The notes below the pieces were generated by a model. The model worked only from the letters and a program-made list of their open reading frames with translations, was not told the DNA's origin and did no database searches. The translations under genes and the position numbers were made by a program. Below are positions 32,997 through 41,035 of a DNA stretch of 51,291 nt, piece after piece. This stretch comes from Chitinophagaceae bacterium. Its GTDB lineage: Bacteria > Bacteroidota > Bacteroidia > Chitinophagales > Chitinophagaceae. The stretch lies in NCBI GenBank assembly GCA_025934485.1, contig JAICXX010000027.1:1-51291 (forward strand), given 5' to 3'. Positions within the stretch are counted from its first letter, which is position 1. Each line of letters starts with the position of its first letter.

Positions 32997-34279
32997 CTTC
33001 GGTCAATGAATTTGATCGCTTTTCTGGCGGCTTCGGGAAATTGCTTTTTTTGCATTTGGTCCTGGGTGAGGTATTCGATATGTGGACTTACCCGCAACCG
33101 TGCCTGCAGATAGGCGCGGATACGATGATCGCATGCCTCGCTGTCGGTGTCATGAGCGGTCACGACATGCAAAAGTATCTCATCCAGCCCAACTTCGTTA
33201 GAATATACTTCCACGGCAAAGTCTTTTACATCTTCCATCTCCGCCAGCAGATCGAACAACGCAGGTGGGTAAAGCGTCGTTCCCTTGAACTTTATCATCT
33301 GTTGGCGACGACCGATAATGGGCGATAGCCTGAGGGAGGACCTGCCACATGAACAAGGTTCATCGGACCAGGTGCAGATATCGCCGGTCTTATAACGCAG
33401 CAGCGGCATCCCTTCGATACCCAGGGTGGTAATCGTCACCTCACCCGGCGCACCCTGGGCCACGGGCTTGTCGTTTTCGTCGAGCAGCTCTACGATCAGG
33501 AGGTCCGGCTGCAGGTGTCCGCCTTTTCCGGCGCCGCATTCGGTAAACGCCGTTTGCATCTCGGTCGAAGCGTAGGTGGAATAGAGTTGGATATCCCACG
33601 CTTCGGTGATCTTCCGGCCCAGGATGTTGAGCGAAAGATCCTGGTTGCGGATATTCTCGCCGATGCAGATCGCCTTCTTCACCGAAGAGCTGCCGAGGTC
33701 GATGGAGCGGTCGGCAGCATAGCGGATCAATTTCAATAAGAACGAGGGGACAACGACTAAGGTAGTAGGCTTCAGCCTTTGGATCGTCTCCCACTGCAAG
33801 GCGGGGACACCCGGCCCCACACGGATGATCGAGGCGCCGAGGCGCCGCAAACCGGAATAATATGCGATGCCTGCCATGAACTGCCGGTCGAGTGTCAGCA
33901 TGAGCTGATAGGTTTCGCCCGGCGAACCGTCGGCACAAAGAAAAGAGTTGTATTCGTTATAAGCCAGCCGCTCGATATCTTTGGAAGTAAGCGCGATCGT
34001 CACCGGGCTGCCGAGGGTACCCGAAGTGGCGGTATATTCGGCGATCTTTTCGCGGCCGACACACAGGAAATCGTTGTTGCGTGTTTGCAGATCGGTCTTG
34101 GTGGTAGGCGGAATGCGGGCCAGATCATCCAGCGTGCGGACCCGGCCGAGATCGATGTGCCCGCGGGCAAACAACTCCCTGTAAAATGGGGAATGCAGGG
34201 CCACATACTCCAATAATTCGCGCAGCTTTCGTTCTTGCAGGGTCTTTATCTGGTCGGCCGATGGAAATGGTGTAGTCAT
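32993..34279 (-). CDS. Adenylate-forming ligase, phenylacetate-CoA ligase (PaaK) type
   Basis: A 428-residue AMP-forming ligase. Motifs include the P-loop-like YTATSGTLGSPV (about 82-93), YSTYASTEMQ (about 234-243), the LRYKTGDIC block (about 295-303) and the C-terminal GRRQQMIKFKGTTLYPPAL. A CSCGRSS zinc-like cysteine motif at about 309-315 is common in PaaK homologues. Directly upstream of TAL with a 4-base overlap, it most likely activates 4-coumarate for loading on CoA or an ACP (inference). It is the first gene of the right pigment unit and follows the HIT gene by 40 bases. Confidence 0.88.
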   Translation of the reverse strand: MTTPFPSADQIKTLQERKLRELLEYVALHSPFYRELFARGHIDLGRVRTLDDLARIPPTTKTDLQTRNNDFLCVGREKIAEYTATSGTLGSPVTIALTSKDIERLAYNEYNSFLCADGSPGETYQLMLTLDRQFMAGIAYYSGLRRLGASIIRVGPGVPALQWETIQRLKPTTLVVVPSFLLKLIRYAADRSIDLGSSSVKKAICIGENIRNQDLSLNILGRKITEAWDIQLYSTYASTEMQTAFTECGAGKGGHLQPDLLIVELLDENDKPVAQGAPGEVTITTLGIEGMPLLRYKTGDICTWSDEPCSCGRSSLRLSPIIGRRQQMIKFKGTTLYPPALFDLLAEMEDVKDFAVEVYSNEVGLDEILLHVVTAHDTDSEACDHRIRAYLQARLRVSPHIEYLTQDQMQKKQFPEAARKAIKFIDRR

Positions 34280-34302
34280 TGTCTGAGCTAATGTCTGTCC
34301 TG

Positions 34303-34321
34303 GAGCCGCCGGGTGCGGCTC
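34303..34321. other. Hairpin between the HIT gene and the pigment unit
   Basis: GAGCCGC and GCGGCTC with a 5-base loop overlap the HIT-gene stop. No T-run follows on the minus strand, so greA-HIT transcription could continue into the ligase gene. The sequence GGACAGACATTAGC follows on the minus strand, as it does after rsmA. Confidence 0.45.
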
Positions 34322-34715
34322 AGGCCAAAAGATGGCGGAGGATCTTTTCCTGCGCCGCCTTGAGTTGTTCGGGCCCGGGCTTGAGCTTATGCCGGGTGAA
34401 ATTCAGATCGTCCGAGCTATCGATCGGCACGAGGTGCATATGGGCATGCGGTACTTCGAGACCCACTACGGAGATGCCACAACGATTACACGGGAACGCC
34501 TTCTCTATCGCTTTTGCAATCGGCCGGGCGAACAAAAGGATGCCGCCCAGATAATTTTCGGCCATATCGAAGAAATCATCGACCTCGATCTTGGGCACGA
34601 TCAGCGTATGTCCTTCCCGCAAAGGAAAGATATCGAGGAATGCAAAGAACTTATCGTTTTCGGCTATCTTATATGCGGGGATCTCTCCGGCAATGATCTT
34701 TGAAAAGATTGTCAC
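34320..34715 (-). CDS. HIT family protein
   Basis: A 131-residue histidine-triad protein, a nucleotide hydrolase or transferase of the Hint branch. The active-site motif is HAHMHLVP (His90, His92, His94). The N-terminus (TIFSKIIAGEIPAYKI) is typical of Hint proteins acting on nucleoside phosphoramidates. A possible cysteine pair CNRC at 76-79 is present. It overlaps greA by 4 bases, a recurring gene pair in Bacteroidota (from memory). Confidence 0.94.
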   Translation of the reverse strand: MTIFSKIIAGEIPAYKIAENDKFFAFLDIFPLREGHTLIVPKIEVDDFFDMAENYLGGILLFARPIAKAIEKAFPCNRCGISVVGLEVPHAHMHLVPIDSSDDLNFTRHKLKPGPEQLKAAQEKILRHLLA

Positions 34716-35185
34716 ACGGTAATATTTTCAATTTTGAACTGAAGGACCCCGGCCGGAACGGTTACGCTCGCAACCTCGCCTACCTGCTTTCCCAGGAGAC
34801 CCTTACCGATGGGGGAGGTCACGGAGATCTTACCGAGCTTCAGATCGGCTTCTTTTTCCGAGACCAGGTGATAGGTCATTTGTTTTTTATTCGTCAGGTT
34901 AGTGACGGTGACTTTGGTAAGAATGGACACTTTACTCGTATCGATGGTTCCTTCGTCTATCACGCGGGCGTTAGCCAGATCGCCTTCCAGTTTCTGGATC
35001 TTGGCTTCCAGCAGGCCCTGCGCTTCCTTCGCGGCATCGTATTCGGCATTTTCACGCAGATCGCCCTTCTCGCGGGCTTCCGCGATAGCTTTAGACGCGG
35101 CCTGTCGCTCCACTGTCTTCAGCTTTTGTAATTCGCCCTTCAACTGTTCAAGAGCATCTTTCGTGAAATAAGTGAATCCACTCAT
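34712..35185 (-). CDS. greA: Transcription elongation factor GreA
   Basis: Binds the RNA polymerase secondary channel and stimulates cleavage of backtracked RNA. The 157-residue protein has the N-terminal coiled coil (about residues 1-75) with the acidic tip REKGDLRENAEYDAAKEAQ, and the C-terminal FKBP-like domain containing ISVTSPIGKGLLGKQVGE. Length is standard. Upstream is a 205-base gap to the dehydrogenase gene. Confidence 0.97.
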   Translation of the reverse strand: MSGFTYFTKDALEQLKGELQKLKTVERQAASKAIAEAREKGDLRENAEYDAAKEAQGLLEAKIQKLEGDLANARVIDEGTIDTSKVSILTKVTVTNLTNKKQMTYHLVSEKEADLKLGKISVTSPIGKGLLGKQVGEVASVTVPAGVLQFKIENITV

Positions 35186-35390
35186 AACTCCTCCTTTTTA
35201 ATCCGCCCTGGCAGATTGTCCGCCAGGATAGACATTAGATTTAGTTTACAGAGAAAAAAAATACAACGCCTCGGAGACGATCCAAGGCATTGCACTAAAA
35301 AGTTAGGTCCCTTTAGAGGGGGACGCGTCATTAATAACTGGCCTTGCGGCCGATGGACCCTTCCATCAGGGCAAAAATACAGAATTTGGC

Positions 35391-36311
35391 TTAAATACCC
35401 AGTTTTTCCAACGTCACCTGCGCCATTTTAAGAAAAGCTTCATGACTATACCCCGCGATATGGGGGGTGATCAGGACATCCGGGCGGGCAAGCAGCCATT
35501 CCAGCTGCCGGCGTTGCTCGGGTGAATAGGTGTCCAGCTTTTCGTTTTCCAGCACATCGAGGGCAGCGCCGGCGATCTTACCATTCTCCAGGGCCCGGAT
35601 GAGCGCCGCCGTATCATGGACCTTACCCCTGCACGCATTGATGAACCAGGGCTTTTTTTTAAGCGAATTGAAGAATTCATCTCCCGCCATGTGAAATGTT
35701 TCATCGGTAAGGGGGACATGAAAACTGATGACATCGGCGTACCGCTCGAGTTGTTCGAGCGAGGCTTCGTGGATATTCCCACCCGCGAAACCATATTTGT
35801 ATTTATCGTAAGCCAGGATCGTCACATCAAATCCGGCGAGCCGGCGGGCAAAGGCGCCACCTGCGTTGCCGAAGCCCACGATACCCACGGTACGACCACT
35901 GAGCTCGGTGCCGCGGTTGGGGTCGCGGATCCATTTTCCATCCCTGATCTCGAGACTGCTGGTGACCAGCTTGTTCATCAGCGCCAGCAGCATTCCCAGG
36001 ACATGCTCACCGACGGCATTACGGTTGCCTTCGGGGCTGCTGACACATAGAATGCCGCGGCTTTCGGCATATTCCACATCAATGAGCTCCATACCGCTGC
36101 CTAACCGGCCGATCCATTTGAGGGCGACGGCCTTGTCGATCATGGCGCGGTCGATCTTGAGGCGGGTGGTGACGATAAGCCCATCCACATCATCGATAGC
36201 TGCGAAAAGCTCCTCGTAGGTGATCTGAGGAGCATATTGGACGGCATAGCCTTTTTCGGTGAGGGTGTTGATCAGGTAATCGTGGACTTTCGCGGTTATG
36301 ATAACTTTCAT
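35391..36311 (-). CDS. D-2-hydroxyacid dehydrogenase (SerA-like fold)
   Basis: NAD-dependent dehydrogenase of 306 residues. It has the N-terminal flavodoxin-like domain ([15 protein letters not shown]), the cofactor motif [15 protein letters not shown] (about 145-159), the catalytic Arg region [13 protein letters not shown], a Glu-containing ALDVLENE, and the catalytic His in [13 protein letters not shown] near the C-terminus. It lacks the ACT regulatory domain of true SerA, so 3-phosphoglycerate specificity cannot be claimed. It is followed downstream on the same strand by greA. Confidence 0.9.
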   Translation of the reverse strand: MKVIITAKVHDYLINTLTEKGYAVQYAPQITYEELFAAIDDVDGLIVTTRLKIDRAMIDKAVALKWIGRLGSGMELIDVEYAESRGILCVSSPEGNRNAVGEHVLGMLLALMNKLVTSSLEIRDGKWIRDPNRGTELSGRTVGIVGFGNAGGAFARRLAGFDVTILAYDKYKYGFAGGNIHEASLEQLERYADVISFHVPLTDETFHMAGDEFFNSLKKKPWFINACRGKVHDTAALIRALENGKIAGAALDVLENEKLDTYSPEQRRQLEWLLARPDVLITPHIAGYSHEAFLKMAQVTLEKLGI

Positions 36312-36331
36312 CTTTAATCTTTATATGTTTG

Positions 36332-36392
36332 GCCGGGCTTCGCCCGGCGGTGGCTAATGTCTGTCCTTCGGACGAGCCCCTTCCAGGGGCTC
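36332..36392. other. Cluster of GC-rich hairpins between rsmA and the dehydrogenase gene
   Basis: Three stems follow one another: GCCGGGC-TTC-GCCCGGC (36332-36348), GTCC-TTC-GGAC (36363-36373) and GAGCCCC-TTCCA-GGGGCTC (36374-36392, overlapping the rsmA stop). Between the first two lies GCTAATGTCTGTCC (36353-36366), repeated exactly at 34287-34300. They may act as the rsmA transcript end or be a REP-like element. Confidence 0.45.
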
Positions 36393-37221
36393 AGCTCATC
36401 TTCCAGGTTAACTGTGCGAATTCATCGATGCTCAATTGTTCCGCGCGGCGATCAAATACCGGGTCCTGCAGAACAGCCTCGTCGAACAAGGATCGGACGG
36501 CATTGCGCAGGGTCTTTCTCCGCTGATTGAAGGCCGTTTTTACCAGGACCGTGAAGCGTCGCTCGTCCCGGAATGCGGGGGCCTGCCTGGGTGTCAGCCG
36601 GATCACCGCGCTTTTTACCTTGGGTGGCGGGTTAAAGCATTGCTCGGAAACCTCGAAGAGGTATTCGACGGTAAAAAAGGCCTGGATCAGGATGCTGAGG
36701 ACACCATAGGTCTTGTTACCGGACGAGGCGGCCACCCGTTGCGCCACCTCTTTCTGGAACATCCCCACCATGGTTTCGAGCTGCTCTTTCCAATCCACCA
36801 TCCTGAACAGGATCTGGGACGAGATATTGTAAGGGAAATTGCCGATCACGGTAAACTTGCCGGTAAAAGGCGCGTCGATATCCAGGATGCTGGCGTGGAT
36901 GATCTTCCCCTCCAGCACCGGCCAGGTCTTCTGCAGATAGGTCACCTTCTCGTCATCGAGCTCTACCGCCCTGAATTCGATATCCGGCAGCCCCAGCAAC
37001 AGGCTGGTGAGCGCTCCCCCGCCGGGGCCGACTTCGAGCAGCTGGGTGAACGGCAATGGTCCAACCCCCACACCGGCCGGGTCCCCGCTCGAATCCGCGG
37101 CTGGGCTCTTTCCGGCAGCCGCATGCACGACGGGCCGCTGCGCCACGGCCGCCACGATCTTCCGCGCGATATTCTCGTCGCGCAGAAAGTGCTGACCGAG
37201 GGATTTCTTCAGGGTATACAT
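36391..37221 (-). CDS. rsmA: 16S rRNA dimethyladenosine transferase RsmA/KsgA
   Basis: Dimethylates two adenines near the 3' end of 16S rRNA using SAM. The 276-residue protein starts at ATG 37221 with the family N-terminus LKKSLGQHFLRD; the longer upstream frame is antisense to the pdxA leader. SAM-binding LLEVGPGGGALT (61-72) and the catalytic NFPYNIS (128-134) are present. A 26-residue or so Ala/Gly/Pro-rich insert (about 34-59) sits just before the SAM motif and is longer than in typical members. It is divergent from pdxA. Confidence 0.95.
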   Translation of the reverse strand: MYTLKKSLGQHFLRDENIARKIVAAVAQRPVVHAAAGKSPAADSSGDPAGVGVGPLPFTQLLEVGPGGGALTSLLLGLPDIEFRAVELDDEKVTYLQKTWPVLEGKIIHASILDIDAPFTGKFTVIGNFPYNISSQILFRMVDWKEQLETMVGMFQKEVAQRVAASSGNKTYGVLSILIQAFFTVEYLFEVSEQCFNPPPKVKSAVIRLTPRQAPAFRDERRFTVLVKTAFNQRRKTLRNAVRSLFDEAVLQDPVFDRRAEQLSIDEFAQLTWKMS

Positions 37222-37323
37222 GGGGTGCAAAATTACGGTGCTACCCCCGGATGCGCAATAAATCGTATATTTAAGCCCCAAAACCGGACTCGTTCCGGCT
37301 TTGAAATCAAAAGCCACACCCGC

Positions 37324-38445
37324 ATGAGTCAACCTCAACAACAAAAACCAGTGATCGGAGTTTCCGTGGGAGATATAAACGGCATTGGTACCGAACTGAT
37401 ACTCAAGACTTTCTCTGACCATCGGCTGTTGGAATTCTGTACGCCGCTGATCTTTGCCTCGAATAAGCTGATCAATTTCTACCGGAAGTTCTCGCCCGAG
37501 GCGAGTTTTAACTATCAGAACACCAAGGATTTCACGCGCATCGCTCCCAAACAGATCAATATCTTCAACTGCTGGGAGGAAGAGATCTCGATCGTGCCGG
37601 GCACGCTCACCGATGTCGGCGGCAGCTATGCCGTCAAATCACTCACCACCGCTGTAGAGGCCCTGCGGGACAAGAAGATCCACGGCCTGGTGACGGCGCC
37701 GATCCATAAGAAGAATACCCAGAGCCCTGCTTTTAACTTCACCGGGCACACCCCCTACCTGAAACATGCCTTCAACGTCAATGATGTATTGATGATGATG
37801 GTCTCGGATAATTTCCGGGTCGGCCTCGTTACCGAGCATGTGCCGGTAAAAGAAATCGCCCAGTATATCACCCGGGAAGCCATTCTGAGCAAGCTCAATA
37901 TCTTCCGGGACAGCCTCATCCGGGATTTTGGCATCGACAAACCCAAGATCGCCGTGTTGGGTCTGAATCCACACGCCGGCGACGAAGGGCTCATCGGCCG
38001 GGAAGAAGAGGACATCATCAAACCCGCTATCAAAGACGCCAAACACCATATGCTGGTCTTCGGCCCCTATAGCGCCGACGCCTTTTTTGCCAGGAACTAT
38101 CAAAGCCGTTTCGACGGGGTGCTGGCCATGTATCACGATCAGGGGCTCATCCCTTTCAAATCCCTGGCCAGCGGCGAAGGGGTAAATTTCACTGCGGGGC
38201 TGCCCGTCGTCCGGACCTCGCCGGATCATGGCACGGCCTTCGACATCGCCGGGAAGAACAAGGCCGATCATACCAGCTTTATCGCCGCCATCTATACCGC
38301 TATCGATATTATCCGGAACCGGCAGGAGTATGACGAGAACCGGAGCAATCCGCTCAAGAAGATGGGCGCCGTTGTCCTCGCCAATGCCGTCGACGAGAAG
38401 ATCGATGAACAGGGCCGATCCACCCGGCGGGATCTTACTTTCTAA
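37324..38445 (+). CDS. pdxA: 4-hydroxythreonine-4-phosphate dehydrogenase PdxA
   Basis: NAD-dependent step of vitamin B6 (pyridoxal phosphate) synthesis. From ATG 37324 the protein has 373 residues and begins QKPVIGVSVGDINGIGTEL, the family N-terminus. Metal-binding and active-site blocks are NFTGHTPYLKHAF (His), LGLNPHAGDEGLIG and MYHDQGLIPFKSLA (His). The long upstream open frame is antisense to rsmA and is rejected. A terminator follows 17 bases after the stop. Confidence 0.95.
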   Translation: MSQPQQQKPVIGVSVGDINGIGTELILKTFSDHRLLEFCTPLIFASNKLINFYRKFSPEASFNYQNTKDFTRIAPKQINIFNCWEEEISIVPGTLTDVGGSYAVKSLTTAVEALRDKKIHGLVTAPIHKKNTQSPAFNFTGHTPYLKHAFNVNDVLMMMVSDNFRVGLVTEHVPVKEIAQYITREAILSKLNIFRDSLIRDFGIDKPKIAVLGLNPHAGDEGLIGREEEDIIKPAIKDAKHHMLVFGPYSADAFFARNYQSRFDGVLAMYHDQGLIPFKSLASGEGVNFTAGLPVVRTSPDHGTAFDIAGKNKADHTSFIAAIYTAIDIIRNRQEYDENRSNPLKKMGAVVLANAVDEKIDEQGRSTRRDLTF

Positions 38446-38462
38446 AATACTGACTATCAATG

Positions 38463-38513
38463 GCGGTGCGAATCCAAAGACGAATCTAACGTCATAAGGC
38501 ACCGCTTTTTTTT
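38463..38513 (+). terminator. Intrinsic terminator of pdxA
   Basis: Stem GCGGTGC (38463-38469) with GCACCGC (38499-38505) followed by eight T (38506-38513). The loop of 29 bases is long but may fold further. Confidence 0.7.
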
Positions 38514-38522
38514 CTCCTCCCC

Positions 38523-38553
38523 TTGCAAAACCCGAAACTCCATTCTATCTTTG
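38523..38553 (+). promoter_or_regulatory. Bacteroidota-type promoter of the secreted T9SS protein gene
   Basis: TTG at 38523-38525 and TATCTTTG at 38546-38553 with a 20-base spacer give a near-perfect match to the phylum consensus. The leader to the ATG at 38691 is then about 130 bases, longer than usual. Confidence 0.65.
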
Positions 38554-38690
38554 ATGTATCACCCAGGGGGCATACCCCCCTAAATACAATCTCCCCGAAA
38601 AACAAATTTCCAGCATCTTAGTCTAAAAGTTCCTTCCTACGAATCGCCGAGGATTATTATCATTTCATTCACCTTCTGAAAATTACAAAG

Positions 38691-40106
38691 ATGAAAAGGA
38701 ACTTGTTAACGGTGCTTTTTTCCACCCTCGCTTTTGCACCACTTTTCGCAGAGACCTCTCCTGCCGTTACCGACAATTTCAACTCCCGTCCCGGCACCCA
38801 CCTTCCGGAGATCAAAGGTTTTTTACAGGGCCAATGCTGGTTTTTTGCCGATTTCGACATCAACCGCGGTGGTTGGACACCCAATATCGAAGGCGATGGA
38901 GCCATGGTATCGGGCACCGGCGCCAGCGCTACCGAACGCACGGGTATCTACACTCCCCTGCTGGACCTCGGCAATTCCACGCCCATCTCTTTTACCTATA
39001 GCTTCAATATGGCGTTAAGCGACCGCCGCTGGTTCAAGATCGTTGCCATCGACGGCAAGGAGAACCCCGTTGCCGTGCTGGACAGTGTCGAACTCACCGG
39101 TAGCTCGCCCAATCATACCTATAAGTACAGCAAGAACTTTAGCCTCGCCGGAACCTACAAGCTGTATATCAACTACCAGGGCATCGGCGGCAGCGAGCGC
39201 ATTGCGATCGACGAGCTGAGCATCGGCGCACCCCTGCATTATGTTACCTCTCCCTGTAACGTTGCGCCGGTGGCATTAAAAGATAAATTTGCCGGTACGG
39301 CCTCGCATACGGCCATAGGCAATGTCCTGAATAACGACTACGATCCCAATCACGAAACGATGACGGCTTTTCTGCTCACCGAATCGCCCGATGGCCGCGT
39401 CGATCTCAACAAAGACGGCAGCTTCCAGTTCACCCCCAAAGACGGGTTTACCGGCAGCTCTACGCAATTCAGCTATAAAGTGTGTGACAACGGGTCGCCC
39501 TCGCTGTGCTCCATCAACACCACGGCTACCATCAAATTCCCCAGCAAGAGCACGCTCCTGAGCTTCCAGGCGTTGTATAGCCGGAAGGAAACGGCGGTCA
39601 ACTGGAACACCGCGGCCGATAATCACAGCAAGATCTTCGAGATCGAAAGAAGCCTCGACGGTACCTACTATAAAAAAGTCGGCGAAGTAACGGCGGATGA
39701 CACCCGGAACGGTCAATATTCTTTTATCGACAAGATGCATGAGCAAGAGCGTCGCAACGACCTCTACTATCGGCTGCGGCAAACCGATAACGCGGGCCGG
39801 GTCACCTATTCGAAGGTATTGCTCGTTCGCTCCTTTGGTACGAAAAGCGTGGAAGCGGTAAGCGTCACGCCCGATCCCAGCGTCAATGATATCCAGGTGA
39901 ATGTGCAGCTGAAGGAAAAAGCATTTGTCGTGATGCGCGTTACGGACGACAACGGCAGCGAGCTGATCAAGCAAACCACCATGGGCGACAATGGTAACAA
40001 CACCTACGATATCGAAGGAACTTCGCAATTGCAGCCCGGCATGTATCAGCTGGAAGTGATCATCAACAGCAACGAACGGCTGACGATGAAGCTGGCGAAG
40101 AGCTAA
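38691..40106 (+). CDS. Secreted Ig/cadherin-like protein with T9SS-type C-terminal domain
   Basis: A 471-residue exported protein. The signal peptide is LLTVLFSTLAFAPLFA. Residues of about 25-185 form a lectin/jelly-roll-like region (FSYTFNM-like strands, IAIDELSIG). Residues of about 190-275 match a Big/cadherin-like repeat (NVLNNDYDPNHETM, GSFQFTPKDGFTG, FSYKVCDNG). Residues of about 285-385 read as a fibronectin-like segment (FEIERSLDG, YYRLRQTDNAG). The last 80 residues (VTPDPSVNDIQV to the final MKLAKS) resemble a type A T9SS sorting domain. Likely displayed on the surface or secreted; ligand unknown. Transcribed alone between two terminators. Confidence 0.85.
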   Translation: MKRNLLTVLFSTLAFAPLFAETSPAVTDNFNSRPGTHLPEIKGFLQGQCWFFADFDINRGGWTPNIEGDGAMVSGTGASATERTGIYTPLLDLGNSTPISFTYSFNMALSDRRWFKIVAIDGKENPVAVLDSVELTGSSPNHTYKYSKNFSLAGTYKLYINYQGIGGSERIAIDELSIGAPLHYVTSPCNVAPVALKDKFAGTASHTAIGNVLNNDYDPNHETMTAFLLTESPDGRVDLNKDGSFQFTPKDGFTGSSTQFSYKVCDNGSPSLCSINTTATIKFPSKSTLLSFQALYSRKETAVNWNTAADNHSKIFEIERSLDGTYYKKVGEVTADDTRNGQYSFIDKMHEQERRNDLYYRLRQTDNAGRVTYSKVLLVRSFGTKSVEAVSVTPDPSVNDIQVNVQLKEKAFVVMRVTDDNGSELIKQTTMGDNGNNTYDIEGTSQLQPGMYQLEVIINSNERLTMKLAKS

Positions 40107-40138
40107 AAGTTATTTTTATATGTAACGCGTGGTTTCCC

Positions 40139-40167
40139 GCCGCCCCTTCGGGGCGGCTTTATTTTTT
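40139..40167 (+). terminator. Intrinsic terminator of the secreted-protein gene
   Basis: Perfect 8-bp stem GCCGCCCC/GGGGCGGC with TTC loop, followed by TTTATTTTTT. The tail overlaps the 3' end of the convergent regulator gene. Confidence 0.88.
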
Positions 40168-40449
40168 GATATTAAGATACGACTGCAGATCCCGCACATA
40201 TTCTTCAAACGCCTCGATGCCCTGAGGCGTGATCTTACAGATGGTCTGCGGGTAATTGTCCTTGAAGGTCTTGGTCACATCGATATAGCCGGCTTCCTTG
40301 AGCTTATTGATCTGGACGGAAAGGTTCCCAGCCGTGGCGTCCGTCTTTTCCCGGAGATAGGTGAATTCCGCTTCTTTTACCGAGATCAGTATCGAGATCA
40401 CGGCGAGGCGAAGCTGGGAATGCAATATCGGGTTAAGATCTTTAAACAT
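40159..40449 (-). CDS. Winged-helix transcriptional regulator (HTH_34-like)
   Basis: A 96-residue DNA-binding protein built as a single winged helix: LHSQLRLAVISILIS (helix 1), FTYLREKTDATAGNLSVQINKL (helix-turn-helix with recognition helix), a wing around TKTFKDNYPQTICKITPQG, and a final dimerisation helix. No ligand domain is visible. It is the last gene of the TonB-receptor operon and overlaps the preceding membrane-protein gene by 8 bases. It is a candidate autorepressor acting at the palindrome at 44707-44733 (inference). Confidence 0.85.
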   Translation of the reverse strand: MFKDLNPILHSQLRLAVISILISVKEAEFTYLREKTDATAGNLSVQINKLKEAGYIDVTKTFKDNYPQTICKITPQGIEAFEEYVRDLQSYLNIKK

Positions 40450-41035
40450 GTTGTTGCTTGGCGTTGAGGTAGCGTTTCCTAAGGATCAGCCCGGGGATGA
40501 ACCAGGCGACAAGGGCGCCGGCCGTGATATACAACATCACGTACGGGTACGGACAAAACAAACTAAGAATAGCGAATACCCAGCAGGCCAGAGCGCCATA
40601 AAGCATGGGTTTAAAATTACGGCCTATCCCGCAAGTAAACGTCGGGATGCCGTACACAGTCAGAAAAATGGCCGCTTCGTGAGTAGAAGGCGCGATTGCG
40701 AGCACAAAGGACAGCAGGAACATGGAGATGCCGAAGCTGATCCAGAGGCCGTACATCAGCGGCTCATCATGGGCTCGATGGGTTCTTTGTCTTCCCTCCC
40801 GAATGGCAATGATGACCTGCGGGGCCACCGCGGCTATGGTGAGGAACCAGATATAATCCAGCGCGGGCCATTGCAGGTAATAGTTGGCGAAGGTAACCAG
40901 CCCGCAGATGGTGATCACGCTGCCCCAGAGAAGCCCGCTCAGGCCGGTGTCATAATAATCCCGCCGGGCCCTGCTGATCATCCGGGTAATGAGTTCCAGG
41001 CTCTCCTGGCCGGTCAGTTCTTTTTCCTGTTCCAT
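40442..41035 (-). CDS. Integral membrane protein, paralogue B of a tandem pair
   Basis: A 197-residue protein of unknown function with about five membrane helices after a short soluble N-terminus (ELTGQESLELITRMISRARRD). The pattern LLWGSVITICGLVTFANYY and the end GALVAWFIPGLILRKRY correspond to LLWGWLVFIAALLQYVLYV and VLLGYIVPGHLLRREY in the neighbouring gene, so the two arose by duplication. Its ATG overlaps the neighbour's stop by one base (TAATG). Genes of this sort next to HTH_34 regulators recur in Bacteroidota (from memory). Confidence 0.75.
   Translation of the reverse strand: MEQEKELTGQESLELITRMISRARRDYYDTGLSGLLWGSVITICGLVTFANYYLQWPALDYIWFLTIAAVAPQVIIAIREGRQRTHRAHDEPLMYGLWISFGISMFLLSFVLAIAPSTHEAAIFLTVYGIPTFTCGIGRNFKPMLYGALACWVFAILSLFCPYPYVMLYITAGALVAWFIPGLILRKRYLNAKQQHV

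Larger units (their letters stand above)
14477..34279. other. Flexirubin-type dialkylresorcinol/aryl-polyene biosynthetic gene cluster
   Basis: About 19.8 kb in three transcription units containing the diagnostic set: DarA and DarB homologues, tyrosine ammonia-lyase, an adenylate-forming ligase, three FabF-type ketosynthases, two Cys-less KS/CLF-like proteins, a short thiolase-fold protein, two ACPs, a FabZ-like dehydratase, an SDR reductase, a 4'-phosphopantetheinyl transferase and an ABC exporter. Flexirubins are yellow-orange outer-membrane pigments of Bacteroidota made of an omega-aryl polyene acid esterified to a dialkylresorcinol (known). Halogenase, methyltransferase, hydroxylase, MMPL-type exporter, LolA-like carrier and LPLAT-type acyltransferase genes found in other flexirubin or aryl polyene clusters are not in this window. 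Confidence 0.9.

Noticed and set aside
36436..37323. Upstream extension of the pdxA reading frame
   Set aside because: These codons are antisense to rsmA; PdxA homologues begin at the ATG at 37324.
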